Source of the DNA: Arenicella sp.
GTDB taxonomy: Bacteria; Pseudomonadota; Gammaproteobacteria; Arenicellales; Arenicellaceae
Direction: 5' to 3'
Assembly: GCA_023301745.1 (NCBI GenBank)
Contig: JALZVW010000059.1
Span: 1-44,199 of the forward strand
Length of the DNA: 44,199 bases
Part shown: in pieces, positions 1 to 11,100 of the stretch
How the letters are laid out: every line of letters starts with the position of its first letter
Numbering within the stretch: the stretch's first letter is position 1
Translations under genes and position numbers: made by a program
Notes under the pieces: generated by a model
Seen by the model: only the letters and a program-made list of their open reading frames with translations
Database searches by the model: none
What the model was told of the DNA's origin: nothing

Positions 1-9
1 CAATATCGA

Positions 10-2181
10 CTAAGGGTTAATAACAATCGCAGGGTCGCCTAATATTTGCCACGCGAGTTGTATATCTCTATGAGTCGCTTTTTCAGCCAATGCTTTCTTA
101 GATGCGATCAGAGCATCGCCAATCGTCACGCCATTGGCAAATAGACGCTTATTCAATTCTATGCCCAAACCTCTCTCGCCCGCGGCTGTTGTCAGCGATG
201 AGGCGCCCAGCACACTTACCGCGCCGTGCTCGCCGCCCAACATAAAGCGGTCGCCCATGGTGTAACCCTCGGGGTCAACATAGTAGGTATTCCAACAACC
301 CCACTGTGTCACCACCGCAGGTCTACCAACATTGGTCAACCCTGGAATTTCAGTCACTGACAGCATCGGCGGAGTTGTAAACGCCCACGTATATTGAGAC
401 GAATGGCCAATATACTGAACCACCGACACGCCCGCGTTCATCACATCAATGACTTTGTCGTGAGCAACTTGGTGACCGTCGACCTCAGGGAAGGCTCGAA
501 AATCTTCGCGCAAGGCGCCCCGCCAATCCGATGGCATGGCGTTAATTAAGTCTTGTGCATCGGCAGTAAAGTTAACGCCTGAGCCAAGATCATCTTTGTC
601 AGTCGCCATTAATAGCCGGCCGACATAGCCTTCACGCGCCTGATAGGCTTTGATTTTATTGACCACATAGCCAACTTCAGTTTTTGTTCGGGCACCAATT
701 CGACCAATCGCTATGTCAGGAACACCATCATCGTTCACGTCGCCATAAGAAGCATCAGAGGCTGTCTGCGATACCCTCAAACCATCAATCAATGTCTCGA
801 CGTACTTGGTCGGCATCAAGCTTACTGAGTCAAATCGAAAATTCTTGTAATCATAAGAGTCGTTGCCAACCAGAACAATATAACGCGCGCCCATATTAGC
901 CACAGCATGCCTAATATAAGCCTCTATCCCTGCATAACCAAAATTGTAATTGGCATACTGAGCATACACCTGGTTGACATCAACCACTTTCACCGAATAG
1001 TCGGCTGAGCGAATGGCGACGAGCTCGTTCAACTCATCACCCATCAAACTTGGGTGTGTGATGATTAGGTATTCAGCGAGACCGCTTGAGATATCTTGCT
1101 CGACTTCTATAGCGCGTACTGACGGCGTTCTATAACCACGATTGCCTTGCTCATCGCTAACGACAATATAGTTACCCGCTTGGCCTTGAGTGCTAAAGGC
1201 AATTCCACCATCAATCGACCTAACACCGGAAATTCGCCGAATATCACCCGCCTCGTCTTTGAGGTAAACACGGGCACTATTAACATTACTAATGAACGCT
1301 TGAGGAGCATCAAACCAACCTTCTAGATAACCGTTAGACATCTCGGTCGTGCGTGGGTAACTTACTTGAAATTCGTTTAAGGCAACACGATCAAAAGGCA
1401 CTTCTTCGAGGGGCCGATAGTTAAAACGGAAAGCGTTTTCACCATCTTGAACAACAACATTTTCAGCCACAAACTGATCGACTGTATTGCCATCAAACTG
1501 TTGATCGCCAACTAGGTTATTGTTCACTAAGACTTCATAATGATGATCGTTACCCTCAATCGGCAAATCGACAAAGCCCATCATTTCGACGTTGACTGTC
1601 GCGCTGGCCGTTCCGCCAACAACATTTTCGAGATTGAAGGTATAAATTGGCGTTGGTCTAACGCTAACGGTAAAACCAAAATGCCAAGGATCATTGGCAA
1701 TCGGTGACACAAATGAATAGGTATTATCCTGATGCTCGACCGACGTGTGTAGATACTCTCTAGACATTGGCGCGACTAGGTTCACAGACGTGCGTTGAGT
1801 CCGTATTAGCTCGCGCTGGCCATCGCGAATTTCTTGATTACTCAGAGAGTGCAAGGTAAATATTTGATCTTCACTGTACTGGCTATCACTACCTTCGGCG
1901 TAAAATTCAATATAACCACCGGGGCCAAATTCACTGCGCCGGCCTGACGAAAGGTCTTGGCCTTTGGCGAGTACGGCCACAGGCTCACCATCGACACTTA
2001 AACCAATACGCCGAATATTGACACTACTCAAATCAGCGCCTTGCTCAAGTAGGCTTTCGTAGCTGATACGGTGCATGCCTACTTGGTTGGTCACTAGATT
2101 AAGCAGTTCAGTTGCAGAAGCTCCACTAACCACACCAAATGAGGCCGCTAGGAGGCCCAGTTTTAAGCTTAGATTGTTCAT
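10..2181 (-). CDS. Gingipain-like C25 family cysteine peptidase, secreted
   Basis: The 723-residue protein starts with a clear Sec signal peptide (MNNLSLKLGLLAASFGVVSG, cleavage after ASA). Its C-terminal half is a C25 (gingipain-type, caspase-like fold) domain. The expected His lies in YIGHSS at about residue 593 and the Cys in QWGCWNT at about residue 629. An Asp-rich segment GDVNDDGVPDIAIGR comes before them. The first 350 residues look like beta-sandwich domains. I see no type IX sorting domain, sortase motif or C-terminal anchor, so it is probably released or held by a partner. Its ATG overlaps the stop codon of the giant adhesin gene (ATGA), so the two are translationally coupled and probably co-transcribed. 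I infer that it processes or releases the adhesin; its true substrate is unknown. Confidence 0.88.
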   Translation of the reverse strand: MNNLSLKLGLLAASFGVVSGASATELLNLVTNQVGMHRISYESLLEQGADLSSVNIRRIGLSVDGEPVAVLAKGQDLSSGRRSEFGPGGYIEFYAEGSDSQYSEDQIFTLHSLSNQEIRDGQRELIRTQRTSVNLVAPMSREYLHTSVEHQDNTYSFVSPIANDPWHFGFTVSVRPTPIYTFNLENVVGGTASATVNVEMMGFVDLPIEGNDHHYEVLVNNNLVGDQQFDGNTVDQFVAENVVVQDGENAFRFNYRPLEEVPFDRVALNEFQVSYPRTTEMSNGYLEGWFDAPQAFISNVNSARVYLKDEAGDIRRISGVRSIDGGIAFSTQGQAGNYIVVSDEQGNRGYRTPSVRAIEVEQDISSGLAEYLIITHPSLMGDELNELVAIRSADYSVKVVDVNQVYAQYANYNFGYAGIEAYIRHAVANMGARYIVLVGNDSYDYKNFRFDSVSLMPTKYVETLIDGLRVSQTASDASYGDVNDDGVPDIAIGRIGARTKTEVGYVVNKIKAYQAREGYVGRLLMATDKDDLGSGVNFTADAQDLINAMPSDWRGALREDFRAFPEVDGHQVAHDKVIDVMNAGVSVVQYIGHSSQYTWAFTTPPMLSVTEIPGLTNVGRPAVVTQWGCWNTYYVDPEGYTMGDRFMLGGEHGAVSVLGASSLTTAAGERGLGIELNKRLFANGVTIGDALIASKKALAEKATHRDIQLAWQILGDPAIVINP

Positions 2182-5100
2182 AACGCTTCTCCGTCTAGCT
2201 GGTCTACTTCATCTAGGAAGGCCTCAAATTCAGGATCGAACTCATCGCTTTCACTAGCTCGTTGACCCAACTTATCGCCGATCAACGTTCTAACTTCATC
2301 CACGCTTTTCGGCGCCGCCGGTACCACAAGACTCCAATCAAACACGTCTTTCTTACCAAGGTTGGCGCCATACTCTTCACCCACTTTAAATGGGCCTCGG
2401 GCAATTACTTCTTCGGTATCTGACACGTCAACCAAGGCAAACCATTTAGCCTCTGATTGAGCTTCAAAATTATACTGCTTGGTTTCGACTTCAGAATTCA
2501 CATCAATGTTCCCGACCAATAACTGATCGTTAAGCAACTGCCAACCTTCTTGGGTTCGGGCATATACTTGAAAACCAGCATGACCGACTTCATTTGATGT
2601 CTCCCACACAAAGTTAACCGTGCCGCCAGAGCGTGTTGAGCTAAAGAAGTTGATGGTAACTGGGGTAGTTGCGAAACCACGCTGATAGCCGAAATCGACA
2701 CCGGACTCGGTTATTCCGGCCGTATTAGCACCCGCCGAATCTAAATCAATAGGGGTGCCTGCGGTATTGTCACATAATGAAATAGTGACCGAATCACAGA
2801 CCAAGTCAGTTGGGTCACCGCCAGCAATCAAGGCTAAATCAGGGTCGCCTGTCTGCCCGTATCCATCGATACCTGTTCCAGTTGGACGAACCCTCACCTG
2901 GTAACGACCGTCTGGCAGACCTTCAAAATTGTAACTGCCATCCGCACCCGACGTTGTAGTTTGAATAACTTGGAATGAACCGTCTTGCTGTTCGAGCAAC
3001 AGATCAACTGGCACATTAACGGTTGCAGCCAAATCGACGCCGTTAGTCGAACTATCATCACTTGGACCACCCGCGACACCGTCTAAATTCACATTAGGGT
3101 CGATGACAACGGCGCCGTCAGCTGGTTCGATCAAGTTTTCAGGCTCAACAAAGATCACACCGCTCAGTGTATTGCTGCCTGAGACACCAAAGTCGGCGGC
3201 AAAATTAGGCTGGCTTGATTCATCAACGGCCGTAGCCGGGTCATCAATACCAAGGGTTAGAGCATAGCTCCAGTTCTTAGCAAAATTGTCACCAACACTT
3301 CCCGTCACTAAAGTGCCGTCAGCCAACTCATCAAAGCCGTTAGCGTCGGCCACCACAACAATGTAGTTGCCATTTGGTAAGCTGGTGCAAACATACTCAC
3401 CATTTTCATCAGTTACCACCGTACGAATTAAATTATCAATGCCAGGTTGAGGTACTACCGAACTCGAGCCAACACTTGGGTCATTCGGGGTTTCGCTTTG
3501 ATCAACATCTAACCAACACTGAACAGTGACACCCTCGATACCCGATTCATCATCATCGACAATGCCGTTACGATTTGCATCAAAGAAGAAGCGATTACCA
3601 ATTGAGAAGAAGTCGGTATCAGAAATAAAGCCCGCGTCTTGTTGAATAGCATTGCGGACACCGGCCGTTGGGTTGCTGCTTGTACCAGCAACGTCTCTCA
3701 AATTTATCAGAGTTGGTAGCGTTTCTAGCGGGTTCAAATCGCTCGTCACGTTAATGTTATCGGTAATAACCACTTGATAGTTAAGCCCGGTCACTGAGTC
3801 GCCAACATTTAAACCCACAAACATGTATTGACCATTCTCATCGGTGCGAGTCGTTGCCAGCACATTGCCGGCCTCATCGAGCAAGTTAACAGTGACGTCT
3901 CTTAGCTCAGTATCCACGCTTGGACTGACAAGGCCGAGGTCGCCATTCTGATCAGCATCAGTATAGATAGTGCCTCGAATGCTTCCAAGATCTGTGGTGC
4001 CTGGATCAAAACCGAAATTAAGATTAGAGATAATATTATCGTCATCAGACAACAATGGAACCGGGTTGTAGATGTCATCACCAATCGGGAGGTTGGTCGG
4101 TTGCGTCTGATTTAAGTTTGCGCCTGCCGCCGAATCTATGCCGCTGATCGTTACGCCACCATCAGTAACATCGTTCGCTTGATAAGTCACTATTAAGTCA
4201 TCAGCTAAATTAGCCACGATGTTTGAGATAATCCAACTGCCGTCTGGCTCGGTGGTGGTCGTCAACACTGGAGGCGACCCCGGCGCGCTACTGGCACGAA
4301 ACACATTAATGGTTACCCCTGAAATAGGCGACTCATTGGCATCAAAATTACCATTCGCGTCAACGTCAACCCAAACAAAGCCCGACAACACACCGGCACT
4401 ATTACCGTCTGGGTCACCAGGGATATCACTTGAACTGTAGCCATGATCAACGTCGGTAACATTTTCACGTTCTGATAAATTAACGACTTCCGGGTCAACG
4501 GTTTTCTCCAGGCCGGCTGGAATATCGCTAGGGTCACTGTCTACAACATATTGACCAGGAGGTAAGTCTCGGAAAATATATTCACCATTAGCATCACTGG
4601 TCGTGCTGGCCACAAAATTAGGGTGACTTGGGTTACACATATCACTGAGCGATGACAATATGGCGGGCGGCAGTGCTGTAAAACCGCCGCCACCTGGGGT
4701 TTCATAAGTAAAGACAAAGGTATCGCCACCGGCCTGCTCAAAGTAACGCACCTCTATTGAGTGAAAGCCCGCGCTCAGTGTGATCGGGTCGCTTGTCACC
4801 GTAACCGCTGCGTGCCCGCCATCATTGTCAACGACTAAAGAGCCATCGACAACCACTACTGAGCCATCATCAGACAACGTGCGAAAACGATAGCTTCCGG
4901 CTGTTGTTATATTAATGAACCCGTTAAAAATATAAGCGAACTGATTAGTATTATTGTCGGCCGCTAAGATTCCGAAGTCTGAACGAGTTTCGTCAGGCCC
5001 GGTGCTCAGGGTACCGGTCACCTCAATATCGGCGACCACATTAAAAGCGCCGTCATAGCGAGCAAATGAGACAACACCATTGGGTAAATTAACGCCCGTA

Positions 5101-8100
5101 TCGAGTGGCGCACGACATAAATGCACGTCAACATTACTTAAATTGAATTCACCATCTTCAGCATTGGCGTTTGTGTTTTCGTCAATAAAGACTTCACCTG
5201 AAATTGAAGCGGTTGCCTCCTCACGAATATAACCAAAATCAACATTAACTTCGTCCGCATCAGCAATGGCTCGATCAAGCACATCTAGACCACTGGTAAT
5301 ATCAAAACCGGCTAGACGAACCGCGGTATCGGTTACGGCCACACTGTAATCACCATTCGGCAAGCCTGAGAAAACATAATTACCATTCACGTCGCTGGTG
5401 GTTGTTGCGACAATTCGATCCGCGTCGACCGTAGTTCGAGGTATGAAATTTGGGGTAACCTTTACCTCAAGAATATTGATTGCAGACCCGCCCGTGGTAA
5501 CCGTTTTTTGCAAGCGAATGTAACGCGCTTGAACGCCAGCAAAATCCACCACCACATCGCCGGCAATCGGGGCCGCAAAATTCGGTGCAACCAAATCGAT
5601 TCGTGCGTCTTGATTGGCATTAGCCGCAGTAAGGCTAGCGGCATTTTCGCCTAAGGCCGCAGGTGCATCAAACGGAGTATCTGCGATCATCACAGCGACG
5701 CCCGTCAAACGATTTTGGCAGCAATTATCACGATTGAAAATCGTGATTTCGCCAATCGCTTGCACCGAACCTAGATCAAGCTCCCACCATTGGTTCGTAG
5801 CGCCTCCTCCACTCGTATGAGCTAGTTCAGAATTAGCGTTGGATGACGTGATGCCATTAATGGCATTACTCGCAACGAACGAGCCAAGCGTCGAAGACTG
5901 CGATGCAACCCCAGCTTGTGCAAGATTAATCATGCCGGCTAAAATATCAAAGCCTTCGACTGCCGCTGAGTCATCTTCTCCAATGCTGCCGTTACCATTG
6001 ATATCAAAATTACCGTCGACAATAGCAATGCCATCAGCTTGACCGTCGTCGTCACTGTTAATCACGCCATCATCGTTTATGTCTAACATGCCGTTGATAA
6101 CATTGTATGAGTCAATGGTGCTTCGGCTAATCAACGCGAGAGTTACCCCTTGTATACCGATTTCACCTATGTCTTCGACACCGTCTTTATCTGAATCAAG
6201 AAAAACGGTACCCGATAAATCGAAGGTGTTCGCCACGCCCTCATAACCAAAATCATTACCCACAGAACTCTGGCCTGTCGTCAGTGTGATGTCAGTCTGA
6301 TTGTTTGGCGTGCCTTCAGGGTCTTCTGTTTGCGTGCCGCCGGGAGGTGTTACAACGACACGGTAATCGCCTGGATTATTGACATTAAACTCATACAAAC
6401 CATCCGCGCCAGTTTGCACCGTCTCTACGGTCGTTTCGAACGTGCCGTTGCCATCAGCGTCAAGTAACAAGGTTACCGTTACATCACTAAAACCAGCCTC
6501 ACCAGGGTCTTGATCAAAACTAACATCGGTGTCGGCGTAAACCGTACCGGCAATTAAGCCGGCTTGATTGTACCCAAAGCTATTCTGGCTATTGGTCGCA
6601 CCCGATGAAACAGACACTGTCTCAGAAAGACTCGCCGCCGCTTCAGTCGTCGTGCCTAAGTAGGTAAGCAACTCATTATTTACATCAGTAACAGCAATTA
6701 CGTAAGAACCGTCTTGCAACCCGGTGAACCTTATCTCGCCGTTTAAATCAGAGCGTGTGGTAGCGACAACATCGGGTTGACCATTACCATCGGCATCATC
6801 GGCGATGCCGTCATTATTGGCATCGTTAAATAGCGTCGCGGTTACGTTAGCGAGAGGTTCTTCGTCGGTATCACGAATACCATCACGATCACTATCGACC
6901 CAAAAAGAGTCAATTATGGTGTTGCTATTCGCCGCGTTAAAACCAAAATCGATATCGGTCACAACCGATGCGGTAGCACTTAAGCTGACCGGGTTTCCAA
7001 TAAAACCGCCCTCACTTTGCGGGCCGACCGTGGGCGCGAAACCAGATAACTGAGGGTCGCCGGTCGCGATGGAGGCAATATAGTCGTCACCAAATGGCAC
7101 ATTGGTAAATAGGTAATCACCATTTTCATTACTCGTAACCGAACCAACTCCGGCGACGGCGCTGCCGTCACTATTCGTAAGGTTAAGTGTTACGCCACCA
7201 ATGCCTGCTTCGCCTGGATCTTGAATACCATTTGAATTTGCGTCGAACCAAACGCGGTCGCCAATCGCGCCGGTATTGGTATTTGGAATATAACCAAAAT
7301 CAATATTGTCTACCGCGACACCAGACTCAACCGAAACGAGCCTTGGGTCCACTCCGTTAGCGCCAGCGGTATTTTGCAGACCAGGTGGCAGAGTCGTATC
7401 GATTACATTAACTGTATATTCGCCCGGCAATATATCGGCAAAAGAATAGTTACCATTGGCATCAGCCACAGTCGTCGCGACCACGGCACCGCCTAGAATC
7501 AGCTCAACTTGCACACCGGTAATGCCGGTTTCTTCAATATCTAAAATGCCATCGAGGTCTTCATCCAACCAGACAGTGCCTGAAAGAGAACTTCGTATCA
7601 CGTAGCCAAAATCTTGATCTAAATTACTAAAGCCGCCCGGCAAGGTTAACTGCGCCACACTTGCGGTTAAGCCATCTGGGTCGGCGGTATTAGTAGAGCC
7701 AACCGGTGGGTTTAACACCCTTAACGTGTAATCTTCAGTGCCAGTGGTTGCTGGCAAGCCAATATCCAAAGCATTAGCGGTCACGCCATCGGCCGCTAAA
7801 CCATCACCAAACAAGTAATCACCATCGGCGTCAGTTGTTTCAACCCGGCAGGTTTCAACCGTGGCGTCGTTATCATCTAAGTCGCCACATAACTGAACAT
7901 CAATATTGGCCAGCCCCGGCTCATTCGGTTCTTGAACGCCATTGCCATTCAAGTCGTTAAAAACACGATCACCTATCCGGCCTGATGGCTCCAGGCTTTG
8001 GTAACCGAAGTCTTGAATAGCATTAATTTCCCCAGCCACAATAGTAATAGTAGAGGCACTATCGCAGACCACACAAACGCCAAGTTCATTAGGGTCTACT

Positions 8101-11100
8101 GAGGGGGTAACATTGCTTGGCGGCGTGACGTTAATCAAATAGGTGCCCGCCGGAAGTGCGCCGAAACCATAGTTGCCGTTTGCGTCAGTGACAGTAGTTA
8201 ACGGAACACCGGCGCCATTTCCTAAGTCAATACCCGCTGGCGGTGTAAGCGTCACGGCAACAGCCGAGATCCCGGTATCAAACGCCGAATCAAATACACC
8301 GATGGAGCCTTGTGTGGCGCTATCAAAAAATACTTTATCGCCAATAAAACCCATCGGCGCATAGCCATCGATGCCCAAACTTACAGTGGCTCCAGCAACG
8401 GCGGTTACGGTTGTCGGGTCAGTACCTTCAGTTTGCAGATGGTTCAACGGGAATTGCGCATCAGTTTCATCAACATTCGCAGTCGTTGCGCCAGGAGGAA
8501 CACTTGCGCTGTAGTCGCCATTGATATCACTAGAAACGGTTTGTTGATTTCCATTAGCGTCGGTAATTATGACATCAACACCCGCCAAATCAGGCTCGCC
8601 AGCATCTTGGTTGCCATTACCGTTACTATCGATATACAAATGCCCAGTCACTACTGATGCTACAAAATAGCCGAAATCTTGGTCGAGGTTACCGCCAGCC
8701 GTACTCAATGTTAGTTGACTAAAATTCGGCAAACCACCATCGGGGTCTTGGCTATTTATTTGACCTGCTGGCGGAGTCAATATGGTTACGGTATAAACCT
8801 CAGCGCCATTGGTGGTCGGTAAGCCGGTGTCGGAAGCATCGGCGGTCACGCCATCAGCCTCAAGTAGATCGCCAAATAGATAGTCACCATTGGCATCAGT
8901 CACTTCTGTGCGAACGGTATTTACAGTGTTGTCATCATCATCTAGATCACCACTGATCTGAACGGTGATTCCTGCAAGACCTGGCTCACCTGGGTCTTGA
9001 ACACCGTTGCCGTTTATATCGTTATAAACACGGTCACCAATACGGCCTGTTGCGACATTATTAGCATAACCAAAGTCTTGGTCATTATTAATTATGCCGC
9101 CTGAAATCGATACCGCCGATGAGTTATCGTTACCACCATCGGGGTCTTGAGTTTGCGTGCTACCACTTGGCTGGGTCACTGTGACAACATAGTTTGCATC
9201 AGGTAAGCCCACAAAACTGTAGTTACCGTTCACATCAGTTAGTTGACTGATCGCGACACCAGCCCCCAGCCCGAGGTCTACATTTATCGGTGGGGTAAGC
9301 GTTACCAATACGTTTGGAATACCCGGATCACCACCGTCTTGGGCGCCTAACGTGCCTAAACCCGAGGTAGCAAATTCTTCTGAATAAATGGTATCGCCTA
9401 TGGTATTGCCTTGAAAGTAACCATCATCGCCAGCATCAGCCGTCACACCAGCAACGGCGAGTACATTAGTCGGGTCTACACCATCGGTTTGTATAAAACC
9501 GCTAGGGAACTGAGGGTCATTGTCATCAATATTGACCTGCGTAACGCCGGGAGGCACTTGCGCCAGATAATCGCCATTTGCGTCGGTCTCAACTATCTGA
9601 AAATTACCCAAAGAGTCCGTCACAACAATATCTAAATTGGCAATACCCGGCTCGTTAACGTCTTGAACGCCATTACCATTAGTATCGAGATAGACACGCC
9701 CAATCACGAAAGACGGGTCAAAATAGCCAAAGTCTTGCTCTAGGTTACCGCCCGAATTCAATAGGTTAAAAGTGTTTGAACTATTGCCATCACTACTCGG
9801 GTCGTCAGTATTTTGCAGGCCAGCAGGCGGATTCAGAACCGTTATCTCATACTCGCCGGTTGGCACATCAGTGAACAAATACCCACCGGCAGAATCAGTC
9901 ACTTCAGTTTGGCAAACTGGATTATCGACAATAGCAAGATTGTCGATAAACAAGACTTCACCGGCTGTGTTAAACGAAGCGCCAGGAGCGACCTGAAAAC
10001 GAACTCGGACATTATTCGACCCCTGAGAGTCAAATGGCAGAGTAATATTGCCGCTAAAATCGTCAATATCAGCACCCAAAATAGTCGTCAAATTAGTGAA
10101 CGCGCCACCATCAATCGACAATTCTACAAATATTTGATCAGCGGGTTCATAGGTATCATCAGCACCGCGAAAGCCAAATGTTAGAGCAACACTACCAAAA
10201 CCCGTTAAGTCAATTTGACGAGTTAAACTAGGACTAGGACTACCGTTGTTGCCACTAATACTTAACTCACCAGCACCAGTAATAAAGATACCATCATTGC
10301 CCGGCTGTGTTGTAGCCGGCGAGCCATCATCATTTAACTCAATCCAATCAGAGGCCCACTGAGCAGCATTATTGTTGTAGGCCACTGTGTCGTATTCATC
10401 GGTGGCAACAATAATGGTTCCAAAGGTGCCTCCATCAATGCGGCAAAGCTCAAGATTAATTCCCCCGATACCTGGTTCGGCTGCGTCTTGTATGCCATTG
10501 CCATTGATATCGGTATAAATAAAATCGCCAACTAGCCCAATGGGCACACCGTTAACGTAGCCAAAGTCTTGCGCCAAGGTTGACGCCGACAAGTTAACCG
10601 TTGTGGTGTTGTCTAATACGCCATCTGGGTCAGATACTGGAGAAAAACTATCTGGAGGGGTTACCGTTATAGTATAGTTTTGACCACTTGTTAAACCAGT
10701 AAAAAGGTAGCCGTTGCTGGTTGTTCTAATGGTGAGTGTGTTTTGTATTCCAGGCGTATCTCTATCAACATCTATATCAAGGTTAGCAACGCTAATGGTA
10801 ACGTCAACGCCAGCGATCAGCGGCTCACCTGCATCTCGAGCACCATTGCCATTGAGATCTTCAAATATCTCGTCACCTAAAAACAATCGATCATTACTAC
10901 CAGTTCTAATCGTAGTGCCCACATCAAAGCCGGAATCACCAGGGGCGGTAAACTCTGGGTCTTGCCCCCACGCTGCCGCAAGCAGCACCACCGCAGGGTC
11001 GGCAATCGCAATGTCACCAACACTATTACAAGCAAAGGCAAGCATCCCAGTTTGATCTAAGCCATTATTCGCCTGAACAACACCCTGACTATACAAACGG

